Shown: one piece after another, positions 1-6,412 of the stretch | How the letters are laid out: each line of letters starts with the position of its first letter | Numbering within the stretch: position 1 is the stretch's first letter | Source: Rhodobacteraceae bacterium UBA2776 | GTDB lineage: Bacteria; Pseudomonadota; Alphaproteobacteria; Rhodobacterales; Rhodobacteraceae | Assembly: GCA_002352425.1 (NCBI GenBank) | Contig: DEIK01000001.1 | Coordinates: 8,845-28,001, forward strand | Direction of reading: 5' to 3' | DNA: 19,157 bases | The notes under the pieces: generated by a model | The model's input: the letters and a program-made list of their open reading frames with translations, nothing else | What the model was told of the DNA's origin: nothing | The model's database searches: none | Translations under genes and position numbers: made by a program

Positions 1-414
1 CGCCAAGCGATGGGGTTGTTTGAGGCAATCCATTCATTGGATCGCCCTAAACTGGCCAAGGCTCTGGCGCGGTTGAAGCAGGAATTGGGGCATTGTCCGG
101 ACCTGTTTATTCAGGTCAATACGGGGGAAGAGGCGCAAAAGGCCGGGGTAATGCCAGCGGATGCGGACAGCTTTATTGCTGAATGCCGGGCCTTGGATTT
201 GCCGATTGTCGGATTGATGTGCATACCACCCGCCGATGAAGAGGCCAGCCTACATTTCGCGCTGTTGCGTAAGATTGCAGAGCGCAACGATCTGGCGGGT
301 CTGTCGATGGGTATGAGTAGTGACTATGAGCGGGCCGTGGCGATGGGTGCCAGTCATGTGCGGGTTGGCTCGGCCATTTTTGGTGAGCGCGACTACGCCG
401 CTCAGCAAGCCTGA
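1..414 (+). CDS. YggS/PLPBP family pyridoxal-phosphate homeostasis protein (3' part)
   Basis: This is the C-terminal part of a YggS/PROSC (PLPBP) protein, a cytosolic single-domain PLP-binding protein that buffers PLP levels and has no clear enzymatic activity. The frame is open from base 1, so the start and the PLP-binding lysine lie upstream of the window. What remains shows family hallmarks in order: an IHSLDRPKLA segment, an IQVNTGEEAQKAG strand, GLMCIPP, then LSMGMSSDYERAVAMGASHV and RVGSAIFGERDY, which form the phosphate-binding end of the barrel. The reading frame stops at TGA 412-414, inside the loop of a hairpin shared with the convergent L,D-transpeptidase gene. The visible part looks intact. 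Family assignment is secure; the physiological role is taken from knowledge of the family. Confidence 0.93.
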   Translation, partial: RQAMGLFEAIHSLDRPKLAKALARLKQELGHCPDLFIQVNTGEEAQKAGVMPADADSFIAECRALDLPIVGLMCIPPADEEASLHFALLRKIAERNDLAGLSMGMSSDYERAVAMGASHVRVGSAIFGERDYAAQQA

Positions 415-430
415 CGGCTTTTCTCGCTAG
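407..430. terminator. Convergent-junction hairpin element, copy A
   Basis: The stem AAGCC/GGCTT (407-411 with 416-420) encloses a TGAC loop and is followed by TTCTCGCTAG. The loop holds the TGA stop of the yggS-like gene. The CTA at 427-429 is the TAG stop of the opposing L,D-transpeptidase gene. The same sequence recurs at 6380-6412 and 15846-15869, with a degenerate copy at 13838-13871. A short U-tract follows the stem on the plus strand, so it probably ends transcription from the left. Function is inferred from position and structure. Confidence 0.6.
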
Positions 431-933
431 GGTGCCGGGACGATCAGGCGGCTGTTTGCGGACAGATTTGTGATGATCCACAACAGGTTTTGTTTGGAAA
501 ACGCCACGCAGCCTTCGGTCGGGTGATGTGGTTTGCGCCAGACGTGCAAGAAGATCGCCGAGCCTCTGCCCGGGGTGGCGATGGGCCAGTTCCAACCGGT
601 GGTCAGCACCATATCATAGAGCGGATCGGCGCGGCGCAAATGTTCATGGCTATAGCCATGGGGTTTGCGCACCAAATGGTTGTAGGCAGGGTCTGATCCG
701 TCATCAGACCATAGATCACCCGGCAGGATCGGCACGGCCCAGTCGGCGGGCGGGCGCATGCGATCGGGGCGAAAATACAGCCCCGTGATTGCGTGGCGCC
801 CTGCCGGTGTTGCCCCGTCCCCTTCGCGTTTATCAGCCGTGATGCCGCCAAGTCCGATGGAGCAGGGGATCAGACGGTTGCGAAACCGGACACCCTGTTT
901 GGTCAGGACCAGATCGGCGCGTTTGCGGGGCAT
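427..933 (-). CDS. L,D-transpeptidase (YkuD) family protein
   Basis: A 168-residue protein with the L,D-transpeptidase catalytic core near its C-terminus: His130 in FLHVWRKPHHPTEGC and the nucleophile Cys142 in the EGCVAF motif. Typical enzymes of this fold cross-link peptidoglycan stem peptides or attach lipoproteins to them. This small EGC-type subfamily, common in proteobacteria, is poorly characterised. I see no signal peptide or transmembrane helix, which is odd for an enzyme acting in the periplasm, and the exported route, if any, is not visible. The start is supported by GGAG six bases before the ATG. The gene diverges from the response-regulator gene across about 170 bases and converges with yggS, its TAG stop being part of a shared hairpin element. 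Fold assignment is strong; the exact substrate is unknown. Confidence 0.88.
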   Translation of the reverse strand: MPRKRADLVLTKQGVRFRNRLIPCSIGLGGITADKREGDGATPAGRHAITGLYFRPDRMRPPADWAVPILPGDLWSDDGSDPAYNHLVRKPHGYSHEHLRRADPLYDMVLTTGWNWPIATPGRGSAIFLHVWRKPHHPTEGCVAFSKQNLLWIITNLSANSRLIVPAP

Positions 934-944
934 TTTGATCTCCG

Positions 945-1008
945 TGTTACAAATATGGTTGCATGTGTAACTTTTTTTGAAGCGATTTGAAACATATCGC
1001 CCTGTTAC
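945..1008. promoter_or_regulatory. Repeated TGTTAC-type motifs between divergent genes
   Basis: TGTTAC occurs at 945-950 and again at 1003-1008, and the inverted form TGTAAC lies at 966-971. GTTACA 946-951 and TGTAAC 966-971 form an inverted repeat separated by 14 bases. They sit between the L,D-transpeptidase start and the response-regulator start, where a control site for both would lie. Which protein binds is not shown by the sequence; autoregulation by the adjacent regulator is a guess. Confidence 0.35.
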
Positions 1009-1043
1009 GACACGGATGCGTGAGAACTGTTGCGTTGCCCTTG

Positions 1044-1073
1044 TTGAAAGTCGCGATCAGGCACAGATATAGA
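1044..1073 (+). promoter_or_regulatory. Possible sigma-70 type promoter of the response regulator gene
   Basis: A TTGAAA hexamer (1044-1049) and TATAGA (1068-1073) are separated by 18 bases and lie 27 bases before the chosen ATG at 1101. The match is reasonable but chance matches of this quality are common. Confidence 0.35.
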
Positions 1074-1100
1074 GGTATGAGATGCGCAAGGAGTGGTTTG

Positions 1101-1790
1101 ATGAACAACAGTGTTAAGAAAATTCTATTGGTCGACGATGATGATGATCTGCGCGAAGCCCTGTCCGAACAGTTGGTGATGACCGAGGATTTCGACGTCT
1201 TTGAGGCTGGCAGCGGGGCCGAGGCGATGGAGCGTGCTAAGGAAGCGCTGTATGACTTGGTCATTTTGGACGTTGGTCTGCCGGACACTGATGGGCGTGA
1301 ATTGTGCCGTTTGATGCGTAAACAAGGGGTGAAATGCCCAGTGTTGATGCTGACGGGTCACGACAGCGACGCCGACACAATTTTGGGATTGGATGCGGGT
1401 GCAAATGATTACGTGACCAAACCGTTCAAATTCCCCGTTTTGTTGGCCCGCATCCGCGCCCAATTGCGCCAGCATGAACAATCAGAGGACGCGGTTTTCA
1501 CTTTGGGGCCTTACACGTTCAAACCCTCGATGAAAATGTTGATCACCGAAGACGAGCGCAAAATCAGGCTGACGGAAAAAGAAACCAATATCCTGAAGTT
1601 CCTGTACCGCGCCACCGAGGGGGTGGTGGCCCGCGATGTGCTGTTGCACGAGGTTTGGGGCTATAATGCTGGGGTGACCACGCACACATTAGAGACACAT
1701 ATTTACCGTCTTCGTCAAAAAATAGAACCAGATCCGTCCAATGCGCGCCTTCTTGTGACCGAATCTGGCGGCTATAGATTGGTCGCGTGA
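1101..1790 (+). CDS. OmpR-family response regulator, CenR-like
   Basis: A 229-residue two-component regulator. The receiver domain (about residues 6-120) has the acidic pocket VDDDDD at 11-16, phospho-acceptor Asp57 in VILDVGLPD, Thr85 in MLTG and Lys107 in VTKPF. A winged-helix DNA-binding domain follows (about 130-229), with the HTLETHIYRLRQKIE recognition segment. The extremely regular C-terminal half (LTEKETNILKFLYRA, VWGYNAGVTTHTLETHI) resembles the alphaproteobacterial regulator CenR, which controls envelope functions in Caulobacter, but I cannot confirm orthology, so no symbol is given. The frame is open further upstream to 987, yet AAGGAG at 1088-1093 lies seven bases before the ATG at 1101 and the family starts there. 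No histidine kinase gene is adjacent. The gene diverges from an L,D-transpeptidase gene, which would suit an envelope regulator. Confidence 0.9.
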   Translation: MNNSVKKILLVDDDDDLREALSEQLVMTEDFDVFEAGSGAEAMERAKEALYDLVILDVGLPDTDGRELCRLMRKQGVKCPVLMLTGHDSDADTILGLDAGANDYVTKPFKFPVLLARIRAQLRQHEQSEDAVFTLGPYTFKPSMKMLITEDERKIRLTEKETNILKFLYRATEGVVARDVLLHEVWGYNAGVTTHTLETHIYRLRQKIEPDPSNARLLVTESGGYRLVA

Positions 1791-1837
1791 AACGGAAAAT
1801 TAAGGTTTGGGTGATATACCAGACCAACGAGTTCCCC

Positions 1838-1861
1838 TGTATGTCGGGGTTATGACATACA
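1838..1861 (+). other. Inverted repeat in the 3' UTR of the response regulator gene
   Basis: TGTATGTC (1838-1845) and GACATACA (1854-1861) are perfect 8-base arms around GGGGTTAT. The preceding CCCC (1834-1837) can instead pair with GGGG (1846-1849), so two mutually exclusive hairpins are possible. The structure lies between the regulator's stop codon and its terminator, so it would be in the mRNA's 3' UTR or in a small RNA released from it. Confidence 0.5.
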
Positions 1862-1876
1862 CCTCCCTGTTGGACT

Positions 1877-1905
1877 GACCCGGCCTTTGTGCCGGGTCTT
1901 TTTTT
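1877..1905 (+). terminator. Rho-independent terminator after the response regulator gene
   Basis: The perfect 8-base stem GACCCGGC/GCCGGGTC (1877-1884 with 1891-1898) has a six-base loop and is followed by seven T (1899-1905). This is a classic intrinsic terminator for the plus strand. On the minus strand the T-run would precede the hairpin, so it should serve the regulator much better than the convergent gene. Confidence 0.9.
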
Positions 1906-1907
1906 GG

Positions 1908-2423
1908 CTAAAGCCCAACGTCTTTCAGAAAAGGGTAAATTTCGATCAGCAAAGTAATTTGGTTTGGCTCGATGCGGATGAGTCCCCACTCATTATCCTC
2001 GAACAAAGCAATCAGAGCGGAGGAAGCTTGGACTTCTTTCCCATTTAAAGTCATTTGCATCGAATAGGGAAGCCGCGCGAATAAGACCCCTTCATCAACT
2101 GCAGTTTTGGCTTCGGTCACATCCAGCCCCATCAGTTCAATTTTGATGAACTGGATGGTGACGGGGCGCATGGTTTCGCTCATCTGGGCAACCATTAGGT
2201 TGCGAAACTGGTCAGGTGACATTTCCATTATTCCGGAATAGTGGTTTATGATGCGCGCGGGCACGACGTTGACCACACCTGCCATATCCTTCTGCTCTAT
2301 ATCGTCGATGAAACGCTGCACCACGGCATCCAGCGACATGAGTTCGGCCGACCACAACGGGCGAGCGAGCGCAGTTGAGGTGGTGCAGATAAGAATGGCA
2401 AGACTGGCGATAAGGCGATGCAT
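1908..2423 (-). CDS. Secreted protein of unknown function
   Basis: I do not recognise this 171-residue protein. It begins with a clear Sec signal peptide: basic MHR, a hydrophobic stretch of about 12 residues and an ALA site, suggesting cleavage after residue 20. The mature part, about 150 residues, is a mix of amphipathic helices and strands with no Cys and no obvious catalytic motif. Its size and the pattern of an N-terminal helix (VVQRFIDDIEQKDMAGVV) followed by strands could fit a small alpha+beta fold of the NTF2-like type, but that is only a guess. The ATG lies nine bases after the stop of the MFS gene, and the MFS stop codon sits inside the Shine-Dalgarno region AGGTAGGGAG. The two genes are therefore almost surely co-transcribed and coupled. 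It probably acts in the periplasm. Confidence 0.75.
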   Translation of the reverse strand: MHRLIASLAILICTTSTALARPLWSAELMSLDAVVQRFIDDIEQKDMAGVVNVVPARIINHYSGIMEMSPDQFRNLMVAQMSETMRPVTIQFIKIELMGLDVTEAKTAVDEGVLFARLPYSMQMTLNGKEVQASSALIALFEDNEWGLIRIEPNQITLLIEIYPFLKDVGL

Positions 2424-2432
2424 GCTGGCTCC

Positions 2433-3680
2433 CTACCTGTCTAGTTTAAGCCGTGCCAGGCCGTAGAAAAACAACACCACTGCCCCCAACCCACCGACTA
2501 AGAACGGCAACCGCAATGCGGCTTCCCGGCCCAGATCAGGTTCAAACACTGCCACCAACACCCCGCCAATCAGTGCGCCAATCGGCATGGTTCCCCAGCC
2601 AAAAAAACGGTAGATGCTGTTGACGCGGCCCAGCAATTCATCTGGAATAGTGCGTTGGCGCAGGGAAACCGTGACCACATTCCATAATATTGCTGCAAGC
2701 ATTTCGACGAACAAAGCAGCGGCGACCACGTAAGGGTTAGAGGTCACGGAAATGACGAGATAGGGCAGGGGAAAGATCAGCAGCGCGATTTTAACGCTGG
2801 CATCGGCACCGATGCGCGCCACAATACGAGGGGCGATCAATCCACCGATCACGCCACCAGCCGCACCGGCGGTCAGCAATAACCCGTGCGCCGCCGCGCC
2901 AAGGCCCAGAACTTCTTGGCTGAACAGCACCAGGACTGTCAGGCCAATGATGTTTAACATGTTCAAAAGGCCCAACATTATGGCAAGTCGCAGGATCAGC
3001 TTGTGGACGTATATCCACTTGATCCCCTCAACCAATTGCGGCCAGAACCCATCTGGCATTTTGACAGCTTTGCGCGGCGGCATGACGATTAGCCAGACAC
3101 ACCAGGCGGCAATCGCAAAGGTTACGGCGTCCACGGCAAAAGGCAGCGGCACGGCCAGCGCGATGAGAAGGCCGGCCAGCGGCGGGCCGACGAATTGCCC
3201 CATGATTTGCTCGACGCTCCACATCTGGCCGTTGGCGGCTTCCAGATCGGCCTTGCTAACGATTGACGGTAGGGCGGTTTGGGCTGCGTTGTCGCGGATC
3301 ACTTCGGCAGAGCCCAGCAAAAATGCAGCAGCGCAAAGACCAAGGATTAAGGTCTGTGCTTGCGCGGCAGTGTCGGGCAAAGGCAAGGCGGGGCCGGACA
3401 GGATCAACCCAACCACGCCGCAGGTCAGGATCAGGCGCAATATATCGGCCTGTACCATCAGGCGTTGGCGATTAAACCGATCGGTGATCACGCCAGCGGG
3501 GATCGCGAACAAAAACCACGGTAGGCGCGTGGCGGCGGCAACCAGCGCGATCATCACGGGATCGCGGGTGATCAAGGTGGCGAGCCACGGAAAGGCCAGC
3601 GCAGAAATCCCATCACCCAGATTGGACACGGCGCTGGCTGTGAATAGCAATCGGTAGTTTCGGTTTGCGGCCAGTAACAT
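2433..3680 (-). CDS. MFS transporter, EntS-like (MFS_3) type
   Basis: A 415-residue inner-membrane carrier of the major facilitator superfamily with about 12 hydrophobic segments in two halves. The loop between helices 2 and 3 carries the MFS signature GVITDRFNRQR (residues 63-73). The N-terminus (NRNYRLLFTASAVSNLGDGI) and overall pattern match the MFS_3 group, which includes the enterobactin exporter EntS and several drug-efflux proteins. The direction is probably export driven by protons; the substrate cannot be read from sequence. No siderophore genes are nearby. The gene is the first of a two-gene minus-strand unit with the small secreted protein downstream and diverges from the exonuclease III gene across about 80 bases. 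The ribosome site is weak (AGAGG ten bases before the ATG). Confidence 0.88.
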   Translation of the reverse strand: MLLAANRNYRLLFTASAVSNLGDGISALAFPWLATLITRDPVMIALVAAATRLPWFLFAIPAGVITDRFNRQRLMVQADILRLILTCGVVGLILSGPALPLPDTAAQAQTLILGLCAAAFLLGSAEVIRDNAAQTALPSIVSKADLEAANGQMWSVEQIMGQFVGPPLAGLLIALAVPLPFAVDAVTFAIAAWCVWLIVMPPRKAVKMPDGFWPQLVEGIKWIYVHKLILRLAIMLGLLNMLNIIGLTVLVLFSQEVLGLGAAAHGLLLTAGAAGGVIGGLIAPRIVARIGADASVKIALLIFPLPYLVISVTSNPYVVAAALFVEMLAAILWNVVTVSLRQRTIPDELLGRVNSIYRFFGWGTMPIGALIGGVLVAVFEPDLGREAALRLPFLVGGLGAVVLFFYGLARLKLDR

Positions 3681-3759
3681 AATTTTCGTGCCTCTTATTG
3701 GATGGTCAATAGGGCACCGTCTGATTATTGTAGGGGAAAGTCAAACTGGAGCGCTCAAA

Positions 3760-4548
3760 ATGTCATTCACCCTTTGCACCTGGAATATCAACTCGGTTCG
3801 TCTGCGCGAGCCCATCGTTTTGAAACTGCTGGCAGACGAGGCACCGGATGTTTTGTGCCTACAAGAATGCAAATCACCCGTTGAGAAAATCCCGACCGAG
3901 GGTTTTGCGTCGCTTGGCTATACTCACATCGTGGCCAGTGGGCAAAAGGGCTATAATGGTGTGATGATCCTTTCTCGGCGGCCGATCAAAGAGGTCGCCC
4001 GACATGATTTTGCCAACCTTGGACATGCACGCCATGTGGCGGCACAGTTGGAAAACGGAGTCATCATTCACAACCATTATGTGCCGGCGGGTGGTGACAA
4101 GCCGGATCGCGAAAGCAACGAAAAATTTGGCCAAAAGCTGGATTACCTGTCTGATATGCGTGATGATTTTCGTGCTAATGCGCCTGCGCGCTCGATCTTG
4201 GTGGGGGATTTGAACATTGCCCCGCGCGAAGATGATGTTTGGGATCACAAAAAACTGCTGAAGGTGGTTTCCCACACGCCAATTGAGGTCGAAGCTCTGG
4301 CCGAGGTTCAGGACGCCGGCAAATGGGTGGACGTGACCCGTGCCGACATTCCGGACGGCAAGCTCTACACTTGGTGGTCTTACCGCGCACGCGATTGGGA
4401 TGAGGCGGACAAGGGGCGTCGCCTTGATCATGTTTGGGCGACGGCGGATATCGCGGGCGCTGCACATTCCAGCCGCCTTGTCCGCGAGGCCCGCGGATGG
4501 GAGAAACCCAGCGACCATGCCCCGCTGTTTGCGACATTTGATCTGTAA
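3760..4548 (+). CDS. xth: Exodeoxyribonuclease III
   Basis: A 262-residue enzyme of the exonuclease III / AP endonuclease (EEP) family, which cleaves DNA 5' to abasic sites and trims 3' ends during base-excision repair in the cytoplasm. Active-site residues are all visible: Asn9 and Asn11 in TWNINSVR, metal-binding Glu36 in CLQECK, Tyr107 in NHYVPAGG, Asp150 and Asn152 in VGDLNIAP, Asp223-His224 in RRLDHVW, and the Asp252-His253 pair in SDHAP. The frame is open from 3688, but family members begin at MSFTLCTWNINS and TGGAG lies eight bases before this ATG, so the later start is chosen. The length is typical of the family. It stands alone, divergent from the MFS gene, with the thioredoxin-like gene starting 70 bases further on. 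Confidence 0.95.
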   Translation: MSFTLCTWNINSVRLREPIVLKLLADEAPDVLCLQECKSPVEKIPTEGFASLGYTHIVASGQKGYNGVMILSRRPIKEVARHDFANLGHARHVAAQLENGVIIHNHYVPAGGDKPDRESNEKFGQKLDYLSDMRDDFRANAPARSILVGDLNIAPREDDVWDHKKLLKVVSHTPIEVEALAEVQDAGKWVDVTRADIPDGKLYTWWSYRARDWDEADKGRRLDHVWATADIAGAAHSSRLVREARGWEKPSDHAPLFATFDL

Positions 4549-4618
4549 CATGCCCCTTGGGTTTTGCGCCAAGAACCCACATATAGGGCCTAACCAAACC
4601 AATTGATGGAATTTTGAT

Positions 4619-5533
4619 ATGCTTGAACTGGGACAAGGCAATGATGCCGCCGCAGACGCCGATTTGATCAAAGACACCTCCGAGGCCACGTTTATGGCCG
4701 ATGTGGTCGAGACCAGCAAAGAAGTGCCGGTGATCGTGGATTTCTGGGCGCCGTGGTGCGGGCCTTGCAAAACGCTGGGGCCAGCACTCGAGGCCGAAGT
4801 GAAAGCAGCGGGCGGTCGGGTGAAAATGGTCAAAGTCAATATCGACGAAAACCAACAGATCGCTTCGCAACTGCAAATTCAGTCAATCCCGACGGTCTAT
4901 GCTTTTGTTGACGGCAAGCCTGTGGACGGGTTTCAGGGCGCTGTGCCACCCTCGGAAATCAAGAGTTTTGTTGATAAGGTCGCAGAGTTGGGTCCAGAAG
5001 TCGACGGCGGCTTGGCCGACGCGATTGAGGCCGCCGAGGGCATGCTGGCAGATGGGGACGCCGAGGATGCCAAGGAAACCTTTGCGGCCATTCTGGAAGA
5101 AGATTCCGTGAATGCAGCAGCTTACAGTGGATTGATCCGCTCATATTTGGCGCTGGATGATCTGGAACAGGCCGAGGCCACGTTGAACGGCGCACCTGCC
5201 GAAATTTCAGATACGGCTGAACTGGACACGGCACACGCCCAAATCGAGCTGGCTAAACAGGCTGCTGATGCGGGGCCAGTGGCCGAGTTGCGCAGTCTTG
5301 TGGAGGCGGATGCCAACAACCACCAAGCGCGATTGGAATTGGCCACGGCACTGCATGCATCGGGCGAAGCCGAGGCAGCTGTGAACGAATTGTTGGAACT
5401 GTTTCGACGTGATCGTGAGTGGAACGACGGGGCCGCAAAGGCGCAGTTGTTCACCGTGTTTGACGCGCTGAAACCAGAAGATCCGGTTGTGTTGAACGGC
5501 CGACGTAAGCTGAGTTCAATGATCTTTCTTTAG
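4619..5533 (+). CDS. Thioredoxin-TPR protein, CnoX/YbbN-like chaperedoxin
   Basis: A 304-residue protein in two parts. Residues 18-125 form a thioredoxin domain with the full WCGPC site (Cys47 and Cys50) and the cis-proline in QSIPTVYAF. Residues from about 135 to 304 form an Ala-rich helical array of TPR type (for example AYSGLIRSYLALDDLEQAEATL). This domain order defines the CnoX/YbbN family, which binds unfolding proteins and hands them to chaperones. E. coli CnoX lacks the second active-site thiol region of thioredoxin, whereas the Caulobacter-type protein keeps WCGPC and is redox-active; this one keeps it. The start has GGAA about eight bases upstream. A Lon-N protein gene follows after 14 bases, making a likely protein-quality unit. 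A faint promoter (TTGGGT 4557, TATAGG 4582) lies upstream. Confidence 0.88.
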   Translation: MLELGQGNDAAADADLIKDTSEATFMADVVETSKEVPVIVDFWAPWCGPCKTLGPALEAEVKAAGGRVKMVKVNIDENQQIASQLQIQSIPTVYAFVDGKPVDGFQGAVPPSEIKSFVDKVAELGPEVDGGLADAIEAAEGMLADGDAEDAKETFAAILEEDSVNAAAYSGLIRSYLALDDLEQAEATLNGAPAEISDTAELDTAHAQIELAKQAADAGPVAELRSLVEADANNHQARLELATALHASGEAEAAVNELLELFRRDREWNDGAAKAQLFTVFDALKPEDPVVLNGRRKLSSMIFL

Positions 5534-5547
5534 GAGAGGCGGAGGCC

Positions 5548-6186
5548 ATGATCCCTGCTGCGAATCTGCCCGACACACTACCGTTGTTCCCGCTGTCCGG
5601 GGCGATGGTTTTGCCCCGTGCACGGTTGCCGTTGAACATCTTTGAGCCGCGCTATCTGGCGATGTTTGAGGATGTTTTGAAGACCCGCGAGCGATTGATC
5701 GGGATGATCCAGCCGATGGATCATGCGGCCGAAGGACAGATGCATACGGTGGGTTGTGCGGGGCGCGTCACCAGTTTTACGGAAACGGAAGATGGGCGCT
5801 ATATGATTTCGCTGACAGGGATTTCACGGTTCCGGTATCAGAGCAAGGTCGAGGGTTTTTTGCCCTATGTGCAGGCCAAAATCGACTGGCAGGAATTCCA
5901 GCGCGATCTGGGCGGGGTCGAACATGACGGTGACTTTGATCGGGACGGGTTTTTGAAGCTGTTGGAACGGTTCTTTGAAGTTGAAGAACTGGACACGGAT
6001 TGGGAAAACCTGAAAAAGGCCGAGACGGAAATGTTGGTGAACTCGTTGTCGATGCTGGCACCGTTCTCGTCCGAGGATAAACAGGCGTTGTTGGAAGCGC
6101 GGACGTTGAACGCGCGGCGTGAAACGCTGGTGACATTAATGGAATTCGCGCTACGACGCGGTGATGGGGGAGGGGTGATGCAATGA
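5548..6186 (+). CDS. Stand-alone Lon N-terminal (substrate-binding) domain protein
   Basis: A 212-residue cytosolic protein that consists almost wholly of the LON substrate-binding domain: PLFPLSGAMVLPRARLPLNIFEPRYLAM near the N-terminus, GCAGRVTSFTETEDGRYMISLTGISRFR in the middle and a helical C-terminal part (LDTDWENLKKAETEMLVNSLSML). It lacks the AAA+ and protease domains of Lon, as is normal for this short family. The precise role is unknown; substrate recognition or a pseudo-adaptor role is inferred from the domain. The ATG follows a strong purine-rich site (AGGAGAGGCGGAGG) and begins 14 bases after the thioredoxin-TPR gene. Its TGA overlaps the next start in ATGA, so the Trm112-like protein is translationally coupled. 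Confidence 0.9.
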   Translation: MIPAANLPDTLPLFPLSGAMVLPRARLPLNIFEPRYLAMFEDVLKTRERLIGMIQPMDHAAEGQMHTVGCAGRVTSFTETEDGRYMISLTGISRFRYQSKVEGFLPYVQAKIDWQEFQRDLGGVEHDGDFDRDGFLKLLERFFEVEELDTDWENLKKAETEMLVNSLSMLAPFSSEDKQALLEARTLNARRETLVTLMEFALRRGDGGGVMQ

Positions 6187-6365
6187 GTGATGCTGTTAAA
6201 TTTGATGCCAAAATGCTGGAGGCAATGGTCTGCCCGGTGACCCATGCGGGCCTAAAGTATGATGCCAAGGCGCAGGAATTGGTCTCTAAAACCGCCGGTT
6301 TGGCGTTTCCGATCCGCGACGGGATTCCGGTGATGTTGGTGGATGAAGCACGCAAGTTGGCCTAA
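6183..6365 (+). CDS. Trm112-like small protein (UPF0434/YcaR type)
   Basis: A 60-residue protein of the Trm112-like family. It shows the layout LEAMVCPVTHAGLKYD, then a turn, then LAFPIRDGIPVMLVDEAR, the usual ending of the family. Eukaryotic Trm112 activates methyltransferases; bacterial members are small partners of unknown function. The N-terminal CPxxx site has a single Cys (MVCPVTH) followed by His, and the second zinc-ligand Cys pair of larger members is absent, as in many bacterial copies. The ATG overlaps the preceding stop codon (ATGA), implying coupled translation with the Lon-N protein. A convergent hairpin element follows its TAA. Confidence 0.9.
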   Translation: MSDAVKFDAKMLEAMVCPVTHAGLKYDAKAQELVSKTAGLAFPIRDGIPVMLVDEARKLA

Positions 6366-6379
6366 TCCAGCCGCTTATC

Positions 6380-6412
6380 AAGCCTGACGGCTTTCTTCGC
6401 TGGCGCGCGCTA
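6380..6412. terminator. Convergent-junction hairpin element, copy B
   Basis: The same AAGCC-TGAC-GGCTT hairpin as copy A (6380-6393), followed by TCTTCGCTGG. The usual CTAG end has become CTGG here, and the opposing ubiH-like gene stops a few bases on, at TAG in the CGCGCGCTAA stretch (stop 6410-6412). It lies between the convergent Trm112-like and UbiH-like genes. Confidence 0.6.

Noticed and set aside
987..1100. N-terminal extension of the response regulator frame
   Set aside because: The added 38 residues do not belong to the receiver domain, and a good ribosome site sits before the ATG at 1101.
2812..3657. Long plus-strand open frame of 281 residues
   Set aside because: It lies wholly opposite the MFS gene, has a composition of an antisense shadow and no family pattern.
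3874..4839. Long minus-strand open frames opposite exonuclease III
   Set aside because: They cover exonuclease III and the start of the thioredoxin gene, with no recognisable domains.
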